A DNA stretch of 64,000 bases from Cladopsammia gracilis (GCA_022457155.1 JAJGOT010000013.1:1823001-1887000); one strand, 5' to 3'; shown: positions 32,349 through 44,400, numbered from the stretch's first letter. The notes: generated by a model not told the origin, from the sequence alone. Program-made: numbers and translations.

Positions 32349-33660
32349 ATATACCAGTTGCTTCTTTCATGATATAAATCAATTCTGATTTGCATACTAA
32401 AACAGTAGCTACAGACTCAAAGGTTTTTCAGACAGTTGGTAATAAATTGTTTGTTTTTGTTCAATACGATCACCTGGAAGAACAGAGAAAAGCCAGCCCG
32501 CATGTGGAAAATAAGGATACATGTAAATACCTGTTCCTTCTTTCTTGATATAAATCAAATATTTGCAAAACTACAGACTGAAAAGTTGGAACCATGCTTT
32601 GCAACATCATGTATCAGATAGTACCACAGGAAAGTACTGCTCAGTAGCTTTCATTTAAATGGTCACACTTTAGGATTTCATCCACAAACTCAAAAGTTAG
32701 AAATTAATGGTGTTCCACTTTGCATGTGTAGCATAACAAACAGGACCTCAGGTGCTCAGCCTAGCTTTCATTTCACATGATCAACCACATGTACACGATT
32801 ATTAAGTATTTCTCAGCATTCAAATGAATGATTGCACGCTAGAAAATTTTTCGTTCATAGACTTAAAAGCATATTGTACATGACACAACAGGAGGGAGAG
32901 GATAAACGCCGACATAAAAGCACATTTTCTTCGCGGCCTCTCATTACTGTGTAACTTTTCCTGGGGTAAGTTTCTTCCAATTGTAGGGTTCTCATTATTA
33001 CATGTACATGATGTGCCTTGTTGAATTAGTTATAAAATGGTAGGATCCTTACCAGAATTATAATGCTGGTGGTGGAGTGGTTGAGAGCTGTGCCCCAAGT
33101 ACTTCTGCAGCACCAGTCAACCGAGTCAACCCGCTCAACCCCAACAAGTACAAAAGCCTAAAACTCCAGCTATAGAACCCAAAGAAATAGCGGTTGAACT
33201 GCAGCCAATCATGACCGCTCCAGCCAAGGACGGTAATGTGTGTACACTGTAATTTTCAAGGAGTTATTTTAACTCCAAAAGTGGAGTAAAAATTTTAGGT
33301 TCAGAATAATCCCTTTTTTGGGGTCATTTTAACTCCAAATTTAACTCCGAATCTGGGGTTAAAATAACTCCAACCACTAATGGAGTTAATTTAACTCTAC
33401 TATACAGTAAGGTAACTGCTTTTGGGGGGGAAATAACTCTTTTTTTGGAGTTGAAATAACTCCAAAAAAAAATAACTCCAGTGCAAGGAGTTAATTTAAC
33501 TTCACTTTAGGAGTTATTTTAACTCTTTGAAAAATACTGTGTAAGGCACACCCAACTAGAAAGGGTGACGACATTCCGTTCCTAACGCACAATCGTCATC
33601 GCACATTGCAGTGGATGGAGGAAGCAAGCTCAGCATGCGGTTCCTTTCCCTGTAGTCAAT
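32349..33660 (+). pseudogene. Inverted Axin-derived copy beta (intron 3 joined to exon 5)
   Basis: Collinear with the reverse complement of Axin intron 3, then jumps at about 33045 into exon 5, skipping exon 4. Exon 5 sequence runs 33060-33241 (GGTGGTGGAGTGGTTGAGAG, shifted frame and stops), is interrupted by a 301-bp MITE, and resumes at 33544-33640 (GATGACGACATTCC-like, LQWMEEA) before decaying. Not coding. Confidence 0.85.
33243..33543. mobile_element. MITE made of GGAGTTA/TAACTCC words, inserted in Axin-like exon 5 copy
   Basis: Inverted ends TACACTGTAATTTTCAAGGA and TCTTTGAAAAATACTGTGTA. The interior contains about ten GGAGTTA or TAACTCC words, so many alternative hairpins are possible. 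It splits the exon-5 copy between positions matching GGTAATGTG and AGGCAC. Confidence 0.85.
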
Positions 33661-35105
33661 GAATGTAAGCGGACTGTGTGTAGCAGAGAATATTACATAC
33701 TCCTCAATAATATTCCCCTAGGGGGTGTTATATAACACTTCCCTGAGGGCATATTACAGATGAATATCAGCCCAGCTACACCCTGGAACAGTCAAAGCTG
33801 TCCCCGGTTTTACAGACAGATGGTAAATGTTTGGTTTTATTCAATACGATCACCTGGAAGAACAAATAAAAGCCAGCCATGTGAAAAATAATAGGATACG
33901 TGTATATACCTGTTGCTTCATGATCAGGCTTGAAATAAATCAAATCTGATTTGCATATACTAAAAGGACGCTACAGAATCAAAAGTTATAATCACGTAAT
34001 GCAACATAATGGACAGTACCACAGGAACGTACTGCTCAGTAGCTTTCAATTGAATGGTCACACTTTAGGATTTCATCCACAGATTCAAACGTTAGAAATT
34101 AATGGTGTTCCACTTTGCATGTGTGGCATATCAAACAGGACCTCAGGAAAGTTCTGCTCAGTTTAGATGTCATTTCATTGATCAATCACATGTACACCAT
34201 CATAAAGTATTTATCAGCATTGAATTGAATTATTGCACGCTAGAATTTCATTCTCTTTCATAGATTTGAAACTTAGCTACAGCATGTTGTACATGACACA
34301 GCAGGAGGGAAAGGATAAACTTAAACCCGACATCAGAAAGCAAATTTTCTTCGCTGCTTCTCGTCACTGTGTAACTTTTCCTGCGGTAAGTTTCTTCTAA
34401 TTGTAGGCTTCTTATGACATGATGTGCCTTGTTGAATTTGTTATAAAATGGTAGAAATTAAAGGCAAGGAGTTAATCACTGTTTTCAGCGTTCGCAGCGT
34501 GTCCCGAACAAGGCAAGACACCCATTGGCTAGCAATCCTCCAGAATTCGCAAGAGTCCTAACAGAGAAACTGGAGCGCGTCAAACTGGAGCAAGAACTTC
34601 ATGAAAGGGAAGCACGGAACTTGTCTGCTAGCACTCATAATTTTGAGGTATTTATTTCTGTTCGACTGACAAACAATACTGTATTTAGCTTGGTTAACAC
34701 CCTGCAAATCTTTTAAAACTGGCCAATTCACAAAATAACACTCTAGCTAAAAGTTTCATGACATATGTCATAGCAAACCTCCCAATAACCGATTTCGAAA
34801 AATACCATAATAATCTTTTATGTGCAGGCTTAGCCTCACCGGGGGTGTAATTATATTCAAGTCTCCTTTTGCCAGAATGGCATAATGGCATTCAGAGTAC
34901 ATGTAGGAACGCCAGGACGTAGCATTGTATGTTCGTATACAAATGTGCACCGTATGCAAATTGCCGAGAAGTTGAAGCATAGCACGTGCAGTTCGTGCTG
35001 AGAACCTGAAAAGAAATTGGAAAAATCTGGCACCACCCAAGCCTGCACTTTAAAGAGTATTACGGTATTTTTCGAATGGCCTATTGGATAGGTATAGAGT
35101 CTACC

Positions 35106-35417
35106 TGCTATAGCTCAGATGGAGGTTGGACACCTTATTTAGAATTATATAACGTGATGTCGACACTTCATTTTCAATAAAGTTTTAAGTGTAAAAAAAG
35201 AAAACCTAAAATCCCCACTCAGGATTGAATCTGTGACCTCAGCTAGGCTTAGGCTTACATAGCCTACCGTACCAGGGTACCACCTAGCTTCTCGGGTTGT
35301 TTAGTCCTAAATTTTAACTTTATAAACTGCTAACCCCAACTTCAACTGAAAGCTAACCAGTTACTCCGTTATATATTCTCATTAATTAGGTGTCCGAGCT
35401 CCTTCTGAGCTATAGCA
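35106..35417. mobile_element. MITE with TGCTATAGCTCAGA inverted ends
   Basis: TGCTATAGCTCAGATGGAGGTTGGACACC at the left and the inverted GGTGTCCGAGCTCCTTCTGAGCTATAGCA at the right. It lies in the intron-4 part of copy gamma and is absent from Axin intron 4. Confidence 0.75.
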
Positions 35418-36000
35418 TTTAGACTCAACCTATTGGATAATCGAAAGCTATAGAGTGTTTCATCGAGGTTAGAAAACTCAGCCGCGCCTCGTTTTTTCAA
35501 ACACTCTTGCTCGTGTTTGTTATATCACATCAAGTTTAATTTGCCTTGATGTTTCAACAGTTTTTCTCAACTTGTACTGCAAGAAAGAGACCATTGCTTT
35601 TTGATTTTGGGGCTTAAAGGGTTAAGAATACAACAATTTCTGAGTCTCTGACGTACCTTTTACAGTAGTCATTGATTAATGAATGCCTTCCTAAAACAAC
35701 TGAGATTGTAATGAATGCTCTGTACATTTATTAAAAGATATTCCATGAAATTCTAGTTTAGAGATTATCAAGGTTCTGATCTAAGGCTCCAACTATGAAA
35801 TCCAGTGTCCCCACCACCTAAGAGTTCGGCAAACAGTACGTTTTTCTGGTCCCTCAAGAAAAAAATTAATAACTTGTAGCTCCCAGACACTTCTAGAGGA
35901 TGACGCTGATTATAACATTTGATTTTTTGTCAGGTGGTCAAGAAATCATAAAAACATAATCATGAAAACATTATATATAAGCCGGGCCGCACTGTCCCCC

Positions 36001-36320
36001 GGGGGAACTCCCATATAAAAATCACGGGGGGGCTCGTCGGAAATTTTTGAAAAACACCCTAAAAGGTACCAGAATCTTGTTTGATGGATGTGGCTCAAAT
36101 GAATTTTTACCACCAAGAGGTACCAATTCTAAAACAACACATACCATATTCTGTCATGTTTTTGGGCTTTTTACCCTAAAAGGTACCTAACTGTAGTCAT
36201 TTTAGATTTAAGTACCTTAAGCGGTACCAATCTACAAATTTTGACACCTACAAGGTACGACGAACACCCCGTCATTTTTAGATGGGAGTACCCCTCCGCC
36301 CCCCCCCCCCCCCCCCCCCC
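36001..36320. mobile_element. MITE with GGGGGAACTCCC ends and poly-C tract
   Basis: GGGGGAACTCCCATATAAAAA at the left and TTTTTAGATGGGAGTACCCC at the right, with AGGTACC-rich interior and a C run of about 20 at 36299-36320. Confidence 0.65.
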
Positions 36321-36446
36321 TTCTTGGGCACCACCTTTGAAAGGTTTCTAGACACTGTTTTCTGTATCCTCTTAGACGCCGAAAAAATCAATTCTCCAGC
36401 AAGCCATTGACAATAGCAAGATTCCACTGAGTACCATAGCGATGTC

Positions 36447-36533
36447 CGCAAGCTTGCTCCCAGGGTCTCTCTTCTTCTCGTCCCCTGGAGCGAGAGGGTG
36501 CAGGAAGAAGAGAGACCTTGGGAATGAGGTTGT
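36447..36533. mobile_element. 87-bp hairpin insertion in the Axin-like exon-5 copy
   Basis: Flanked by GATGTC at 36441-36446 and 36534-36539; the uninterrupted sequence in Axin exon 5 is GCGATGTCAGTTGT. Arms CCCAGGGTCTCTCTTCTTCT and inverted AAGAAGAGAGACCTTGGG. Insertion plus duplication is 93 bp, so the frame is kept. Confidence 0.8.
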
Positions 36534-36738
36534 GATGTCAGTTGTTCTTGAGTCTGCGGCACCTTACAAGGATCCTTACCAGACTGATAATGTTGGTGGC
36601 GGAGTTGAAAGCTGTACCCGAAGCACTTCTGCAGCTAGCACCAATAACTCATAATACTTAAAGTCAACCAGCTCAACACCAACAAGTACAAAGGCCTAAC
36701 ACTCCAGTTCCGGAACCCAAAGAAACAGTGGTTATAAT

Positions 36739-36830
36739 GAGTAAAAAACAGCCAAGTGATCCTTATACGGCAAGGAGAAGAAATAGAGACAGAAATGAGA
36801 TAAAAACAAACAGTTAAATATGGTTGAACC
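36739..36830 (+). mobile_element. Penelope-like terminal fragment
   Basis: CCTTATACGGCAAGGAGAAG through AACAAACAGTTAAATATG matches the terminal segment of the relic at 21841-21935. It cuts off copy gamma of the Axin array. Confidence 0.65.
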
Positions 36831-36962
36831 GCATCTAAAATTCAACCTCGAAGCAGGCAGAATGTTTTGACAGCTCCCACATATTTCATTTAAACGTGAC
36901 AAAAATATTTTTATTTATTTCAATCTATGGCTAAAACAAGTACAAAAATGAACAGACGAATA

Positions 36963-37235
36963 GAGCGGTCTTCAGTTGGGTGTCGAAAGTAATTTCATAA
37001 AAGTGATTGCTTTGTTTTTGCATTGCTACGCTTTACGATTGGCTAAAAATATCCCGCACCACTTTCTCAACCAATCAGAAGTAAAATCAAAACCAATCGT
37101 GACGTGCTCGCACGCGTTTTCCCGCGCTTGGCGCCGGCTGCATGTATTTGCATCTTGGTTTATTGAATTGTCCGTGCGTGTTTTGACTGGCCATAATTAC
37201 TTTGGTTTTAGTTTTGCATTCACTGAAAACCGCTC
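36963..37235. mobile_element. MITE, GAGCGGTCTTCAG family, TA duplication
   Basis: TA|GAGCGGTCTTCAGTTGGGTG... and ...CACTGAAAACCGCTC|TA. Carries TTTTCCCGCGCTTGGCGCC. Same family as 5932-6203. Confidence 0.8.
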
Positions 37236-37489
37236 TAAATATATAATCAAATGACTAAATAAGTAAGGAAAGAGAAGCCACAGGACGTTAGCAATGGAAC
37301 CAGAGGAATCCTTACCAGGCTACCACCCCCCCTCCCCTCCTAAAGTATATATATATCGTTATACAAATTTTTACAAAGTTAAAACTACTTATAAGTTATC
37401 GGTAAGAAGGCTAAAAAATATGTAAGAATTCAACCACAGGGAACTTTCTTGTTGTAAAAAATTAGAGTACTGAAATCTGACGATCAACC

Positions 37490-37700
37490 TGGAACTTTTA
37501 AATGCGCGCGCGCATAATGCAACACTTGTCCTTTCATTTGCAACGCGGACAATATATCGGACCTCAAACGATCTATTAAAATCACTGATCGTTTGACTCG
37601 GATCTGCGTAAATGCTATATACTGTATAACATGTACTTTATGCAAAAGATCTACATTGGGGCAACAGGGAGGAGACTAACAACACGAGTTCACTGACGTT
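37490..37700 (+). pseudogene. Penelope-like GIY-YIG endonuclease relic with frameshifts
   Basis: Conceptual pieces GTFKCARAR / CNTCPFICNADNISGP, KRSIKITDRLT, NAIYCITCTLCK and KIYIGATGRRLTTRVH lie in order in alternating frames, the classic Cys-rich lead-in and YIG core of a Penelope-like element. At least two frameshifts; not functional. Confidence 0.8.
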
Positions 37701-38200
37701 CAAAGCCCAACCAAGGTTGACGTTTAATTCTGCTGTCAATCACAATTATGGCGACAAACATTGAAGCCCTGACAACAGAAACTGACATAATAGATCGTAA
37801 TCCACCAATCACAACCCTGTACATAGTTTTGATTTATTGTAACTTCTTTAGGTGTCCCCAATTAACAGTTATGCTAAATTTTATTGACACATTAATAAAG
37901 TTATGATGATGATGATTAACCCACAAACAAACCTTTCGATCATTCTTGTATAAAGCATCGTTGTTTCTAAGACGTCCGCTTTGATATTTGCGGCAGTGAA
38001 AAGCGAAACTGCTGGTTCAGTTTTGGACTTTAGAGTTCGCGTGTTATTGAAAAGCGCAGTAAATTAAATACGTTTATCACTCACAGACTCCGTATCAATG
38101 GTTTTATCTTAGATACTGCGAACAATGTTCATATTTCAGCAGCTTCTCTAGAACGGCGAGAAAAAAAGGTTGGTATGAATTAAAGGTGTTATTTTCCTCA

Positions 38201-38412
38201 TTAACCCTTTCACTCCCAGAGTCAATTATGGAGACATGTGGTGTAGTTCTAACTTTTGAGTCTGTTGATGAAATTCTATGGTGTGACCATTCAAATGAAA
38301 CCTCTTCAACAGTACTTTTTCATGGTACCATTAGTTTTTCAATATTTTACAAATGAAATTTGGGATTTTTCTTGGATTTTGTTCTTTGGCACTCTTGCGA
38401 GTTAAAGGGTAA
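38201..38412. mobile_element. MITE, TTAACCCTTTCACTCCC family, single-core copy
   Basis: TTAACCCTTTCACTCCCAGAG at the left, one 88-bp-type core with CCATTCAAATGAAACCTCTTC, and CACTCTTGCGAGTTAAAGGG at the right. Confidence 0.8.
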
Positions 38413-38864
38413 GGGGGCGTTGCTTGAATTGAAGGGGTGTTGTTTGATTAAGGGGGCGTTTTGACCTTCTCGGACTAACGAGACAAAACTGGGCAAAACG
38501 CCACCACGGCATTGAAGAAAGCACTTTTAGGATGGGTTTATTTGGCTGTATTCCGGAATTAGAATAGGGAGAAGGGTCACAAAAAATGCTCATATGGGGT
38601 GCATAGAGAAACTGAAAAACTAAGGGACATATTCTGCCCATTCCAAAAACAGAATACCTCAAAATATTGTACCTATTCCTCTCTTAAAATATGGAAAGAA
38701 GTCGCTGCTTTGATTATGTGTATCTGGAAAAAGTTTGTTTTTGTTAGCATTTTCTGATTGACGGTGACGTAGGCTGTGTGCATTATCACTCGATAAAGTA
38801 AGCGAGTTAAATGAATACTAAAATGTACTCTATGACAATTTCGACGCTGTTCATAATTAATTAA

Positions 38865-39050
38865 AGGGGCAGTATCACGAGGTCGAACCTTGAAAACGTC
38901 GGCCCACGTTTTCAAATTTGATTCCACAAATTCAAAAAGGCCGTCGAGAAGTGGAGGTATTTGTTGAATCAAAAAATCCGTTTTGATAGCCGGAAGAAAG
39001 AAAAAAAACACTTTTATCAGTGATATGTGGAACCTCGTGATACTGCCCCT
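38865..39050. mobile_element. MITE with TTAA duplication (AGGGGCAGTATCACGAGG ends)
   Basis: TTAA|AGGGGCAGTATCACGAGG and CCTCGTGATACTGCCCCT|TTAA: 18-bp perfect inverted ends and an intact 4-bp duplication. Confidence 0.85.
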
Positions 39051-39185
39051 TTAAATCATCGACGATTCGGCAATGCTTCCTTCTTCAGGATACAATAATG
39101 TACTGTCACAGCGCGTGCATTTCTTTGAACATTTTATAACGTAAGGCAGATATTACAGTAACAGTTAACAAATCGAGGCAATCCT

Positions 39186-39290
39186 AGCCTGCGAGCAGGC
39201 TCACTTGTTTGGGGGTATCGCGCGAGTATCTTGGCGGCGAAGCATAGCACTCGCGCGCGAAACCCAAATAGAAGAGCCTGCTCGCAGGCT
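39186..39290. mobile_element. Short hairpin MITE (AGCCTGCGAGCAGGCTC)
   Basis: Ends AGCCTGCGAGCAGGCTC and GAGCCTGCTCGCAGGCT; inner GTATCGCGCGAG / CTCGCGCGCGA also pair. 105 bp. Confidence 0.75.
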
Positions 39291-40328
39291 GAGGCAATCC
39301 CGGTTAAATGAACGTGCCAACTCCCACGCGAGTTTGCCGAGCTCATTATTACTCGCAACATTCTCCACATTTTCAAGTCTCATTTCCTTTTTAGTTTCCG
39401 TTTCCGAGAATGGCGCATTGGTATTAAAAGGAAAATTAAATATACAACTCTGGCCAAATTTTTGGGGGGTAAAATGTACATGGGGGAAAAATCGTAATTC
39501 AAAGGATCGCGAGACAAACTTCAAATGTGGCTACTAAACATATCCGAATTTCGTAACTGTTCATCAGTAGGATGTCGAAAATGTTTGCAATTCCACAATT
39601 GGTTTCGGCTCCATTAAATCCCATGCCAATTGCAGAACGTTTTAGGAGGAACCACCCACAGTGTGAGCACAGTTACTTAAAGCCGGCGAGAGTTTGGGTG
39701 GGTGGGAACGCTACTACCGTAAAGTTGCGAAAGTAACGACCCTCCAAATCAGCGATAAAATTTGATAGCGATCACCCGTAAAGTGACGATCTTCCAATAT
39801 CCTAATTTCGTGTTGATTGTCCTGTGGTTTATATGCAGTAAAATTTGAGATTTTTTGGTGGCCGGTCTTCCAAATGGCCGCCCCTACTGTTTTTTTTTCA
39901 GGAGCTCATTTTCGCCGGAAATTCCTTCGAACGCGTCTCCATAATCTTTGATTACTGCTAGTATATATAGATAGGCTTAGCCTAACAGCGGAGCTCCCTG
40001 AATTCGGGCATTTCTTCAAGCAAAACAACCTTAGGATGTTGCGCTACGTCGTACGCGCCCTCCAAAATGGGACAACTGCGGAAAAGGGAGCGACCACAAT
40101 AATTCACTCCAAAGGACCACAATGCAACTTAAGAGTGCTCGAGTTGTACGTTTTACATCTGTCTTTGATACTGTAAATAATATGTGGTATAGTGAAGACT
40201 TCAAAGTTAAGACTGATTTGCTCAAAAATCTCAAATAATTACCTTTTAAATACAAATTATGTTTATATTTTTACATATGCGGTGATTATACTAAGATTAA
40301 TCTAATCGTGTGATCTGCAAAAGGCAAT

Positions 40329-40897
40329 ATTCTTGGTTTTCACGTGACGTCATCAAATTCGAAAATCATAAATCGCAATGCCTTCTGAGTTTATATGTCC
40401 ACCAGGTTGAAGATGACTTAAAAATAAATCTTTTCACAAGTTTCCAACCCAGTAGCGTCTTTCGTTTTGAAAATACAGCATTTTGAATTTCTGACTTTTC
40501 ACCCTGCGTGACACCAACATGGCGTCAGTGACATAGCTTTTTCCTATGGAAGAAAGGCCTCTCCTCGTGATTTTAGCACTTTGGGCAGTTAAAGTATTAG
40601 GAGGGCAGTTTATGTGAATGAATAGTATTTCACGAGAGTAAAGTAATCGCTTTCAAGGCGAAAGTGAAGTCCAGATGTTTTTTTTGATCTCCGGCGGCCA
40701 TCTTTATAGTGTCCCTCGTTTCTATACATTTGAATCGAATGCTTCGGCGAATAATTCAACAACCGGGTACAGCACAGATCTGAGACTTAACGAAGTTGTT
40801 TATTTCTTACTCTTTTATAACATTACAAATTCTTGGCTTCTTTCACAAAATCGTTTCGATTTTAAAATTTTATGGCGTGACAGTGAAAACCAAGAAT
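40329..40897. mobile_element. MITE with ATTCTTGGTTTTCACGTGACG ends
   Basis: ATTCTTGGTTTTCACGTGAC at the left, inverted GTGACAGTGAAAACCAAGAAT at the right. A partial relative with TTTTCACCTGACGTCATCAAA is at about 62937. It lies just 3' of the Axin gene. Confidence 0.7.
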
Positions 40898-41441
40898 ACG
40901 TTACACGTTTTTGCTACTTGAAACTGGCAACCCCTCGACAGTATTAGCGATGGTATAAAAAGGCTGCTAAAACCGAAAGTAACGACGAACTTTACGGTAG
41001 CTGTTCCTTTTCAGTCAATCGAGCGGGCGAGCTGATCATGAAAACAAAAGCAAGCTCGGCGGGACTGGAGCGAACAAACGAGCCGTTGTAAACTGCCCCC
41101 CCCCCCCCCCCCCCCCCCGCTCGCATACCAGCGAGGAACTGCTAGCAGTATATATCTTATGGTGAGGATCTCTGCTAAATCACTTCCTCAAACAAAGCAA
41201 ACCAGACAGTTTCTATGGAAAATAATATTTTAATCTCGGTAACCATAAAATTATACAACATTAACATAGCATTTACAAATATATTATAAGTCTATATACA
41301 AACATAATGCCAATTCTCTGGCCCTCCGTGGGGTTTGCAGACCCTGTATTCTTTATAATATTTAAAAATCATTTCTGAATATAAAACATCCAGTATTAAA
41401 AGTACAATTTCTCTTTAAAAACGGTAAGAATTTCTGAGACC

Positions 41442-44400
41442 TCAAGGGTCAACTCTCTCTACTTTTCCAACAATTTTGCCTTCGAAAGTTGGTAAGACAA
41501 CATTGTCATCTTTTACTTCTTCATACACAACTTCGCAGTCGCTGTCGTCGGTTGATCGCTTGAAATAGAACCTAAAAAGAAAGAAATACGGCTGAGTTCT
41601 CTATTTCTTGTAAGGTTTCAAAGGCAATATTATGTGAAATTACTTCTTTAACTCTTTTTCAGCCCCAGAGATAGTGTGATCATTTAAATGAAACCTCTTT
41701 TCCAGTACTTTTGCATGGCACCATTCGATTTTCAACATTCTCCAAGTTAAATTTGGGATTTTTTTTGAAATTTGATATTCCGCACTTTTGGGAGTGAAAA
41801 GGTTATAAAAGTCAGACATAAACACTCAGAGCTGTGATCTGAAAGTTACAAAGTAATATTGTGTCATAAGGCAAAATTAAACTTGGTTCTCATATCAGGG
41901 TTCGTACTCTTTTCAGATTTTAAAATTCCATGACTTTTTTTCCATGACCTTTTCAAATTTTTCATGACCAAGATTTCAACAGTTGTTTTCAAAATTTTAT
42001 CAAAACTATCATTTTTTTTTAATTTTTTATCTTGCCTCATTATTCCCACAACGTATGCTGCCTTAGCGATTTTGTACCATGAACATAATTTTCCATGACT
42101 TTCCATGACCCTCACTTAAATTCCATGACTTTCCAGGTTTTTCCATGACCGTTCGAACCCTGTCATATGCTGCTAACACGACTAAAAAAGTCAAAATCAA
42201 GATAATCGTTGCAGTTATGACAGTTTTGTTGGAGGGATATTGGCAGCATATCAGAACCAAGTTTACAGCTACAAGACTTTTTTAAAACTGATGAAATAAC
42301 TTTAAAGATACACAGACCAACAAAACTCACCTATAACTTCCTTTTCTTGGCGGCAACAAAGTTTTAAACTGTCCAAGTGTAACATGTTTTACAGGAAGCG
42401 TTGTTCGATAAGGAATCGGCTCTCCCCATAAAAAGTACGTGATTATTTTATCATTTTTGTCCTTTTTTTTCACTGAGCCACTAAATCCACTGTCTTTGCT
42501 GAAAGTATCAGCATGCGACACTGACGACATCATTGATGACCCTGTCATGGAGGGCGCGGCCCTGAAATGCCGCTCATGAGGAGCACAAGATGACTGCCCA
42601 TGACTTGAATAGTCTGTCGTGGAACAGCAAGATGAAGCGCTATTTTTTTCACGGTGTGACGATGTATCTGCATCTCCCACTAATGGAGATCTGGAGACAA
42701 AAATAGCAAAGGACGAATTAATACCAGTATACATGGCACCACTGTTAGATTCAGTGTTCAGTGCAGTTGCCTCCAGTTAAATTTGATGTGGTGTGACCAT
42801 TCAAATGAAACCTCTTCAGCAGTACTTTTGCATGGTACCATTTGTTCTAACTTTTGAGTCTGTTGATGAAATCCTATGGTGTGACCATTCAAATCAAACC
42901 TCTTCAGCAGTACTTTTGCATGGTACCATTTGTTCTAACTTTTGAGTCTGTTGACGAAATCCTATGGTGTGACCATTCAAATGAAACCTCTTCAGCAGTA
43001 CTTTTGCATGGTACCATTTGTTCTAACTTTTGAGTCTGTTGATGAAATCCTATGGTGTGACCATTCAAATGAAACCTCTTCAGCAGTACTTTTGTATGGT
43101 ACCATTTGTTCTAACTTTTGAGTCTGTTGATGAAATCCTATGGTGTGACCATTCAAATGAAACCTCTTCAGCAGTACTTTTGTATGGTACCATTTGTTCT
43201 AACTTTTGAGTCTGTTGATGAAATCCTATGGTGTGACCATCCAAATGAAACCTCTTCAGCAGTACTTTTGTATGGTACCATTTGTTCTAACATTTGAGTC
43301 TGTTGATGAAATCCTATGGTGTGACCATTCAAATGAAACCTCTTCAGCAGGACTTTTGCATGGTACCATTTGTTCTAACTTTTGAGTCTGTTGATGAAAT
43401 CCTATGGTGTGACCATTCAAATGAAAACTCTTCAGCAGTGCTTTTGCATGGTACCACTTGTTCTAACTTTTGAGTCTGTTGATGAAATCCTATGGTGTGA
43501 CCATTCAAATGAAACCTCTTTAGCAGTACTTTTGCATGGTACCATTTGTTCTAACTTTTGAGTCTGTTGATGAAATCCTATGGTGTGACCATTCAAATGA
43601 AACCTCTTTAGCAGTACTTTTGCATGGTACCATTTGTTCTAACTTTCGAGTCTGTTGATGAAATCCTATGGTGTGACGATTCAAATGAAACCTCTTCAGC
43701 AGTACTTTTGCATGGTACCATTTGTTTTCAAATATTTTGATCTTTGGCACTCTTGGGGAGTTGAACTGTTAACTTTCCATATCTAGTGCACAGCTCTAGC
43801 AGTGCCTGGTTGCCTCAGCTTTCTAACTTTTGTCTTACTGCGCCTTTCAATAACACGCACTCTGAAGTTCAAAGCCTGACTAAGGTTGACGTTTTACTCT
43901 GCTGTCAATCATAATTATGGCAACAAACATTGTATCCTTGAAAACAGAAACTGACAATATGGATCAAAATCCACCAGCCACAACTTACAAACAAGACCTT
44001 TTGACCATTTAGCGTAAAGCATCGTTGTTTCCGAAAATGTCCGCTATGATATTTGCATCAGTGAAAAATGAAACTGTCAGTTGAGCTTTGAACTTCGGAG
44101 TTTGCATGTTGTTGAAAAGTGCATACAGTAAGGCAACAACATAAACTTATTAATCGTATCAACAACAAAATTCTCAATTGTGATTGGTAATCCACGCGCT
44201 ATTTCTCACGTAATTGGCACGCGGTCACGTGGGTGTCCAATTACAGTTATCCAATCACAACTTTTTGTAATTGGATAGCTGTAATTGGACACACGTTGCG
44301 TGCATGTCAATCAGGTGCACTTAAATGGGTTCTTTTTTTGCTGTTTCCTCCTGCTTTCAAACTGATAGATGTTTCAAGTACAAAAGACTCCACATAGACT

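Larger units (their letters stand above)
33757..36738 (+). pseudogene. Inverted Axin-derived copy gamma (intron 3 - exon 4 - intron 4 - exon 5 start)
   Basis: Collinear with the reverse complement of Axin from about 48250 to 45830. The exon-4 copy at 34489-34647 keeps acceptor TTTTCAG and donor GAG|GTATTT and is fully open (159 bp, six in-frame bases more than Axin), including the [20 protein letters not shown] helix. The exon-5 copy begins at 36376 after CCTCTTAG, has ACG in place of ATG, is open through a 93-bp in-frame insertion, and hits a stop at about 36652. The sequence is then replaced by a Penelope-like fragment. No start codon or promoter seen. Confidence 0.85.

Noticed and set aside
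16956..41118. Poly-C/G runs (for example 16956-16972, 24700-24718, 36301-36320, 41096-41118) as functional G-quadruplex sites
   Set aside because: Simple homopolymers, several inside MITEs; their length in the assembly is unreliable and no further structure is visible.
43520..43750. 76-codon minus-strand ORF across the 88-bp array
   Set aside because: It is the translation of tandem satellite units; its peptide repeats with the DNA period and starts and ends arbitrarily.
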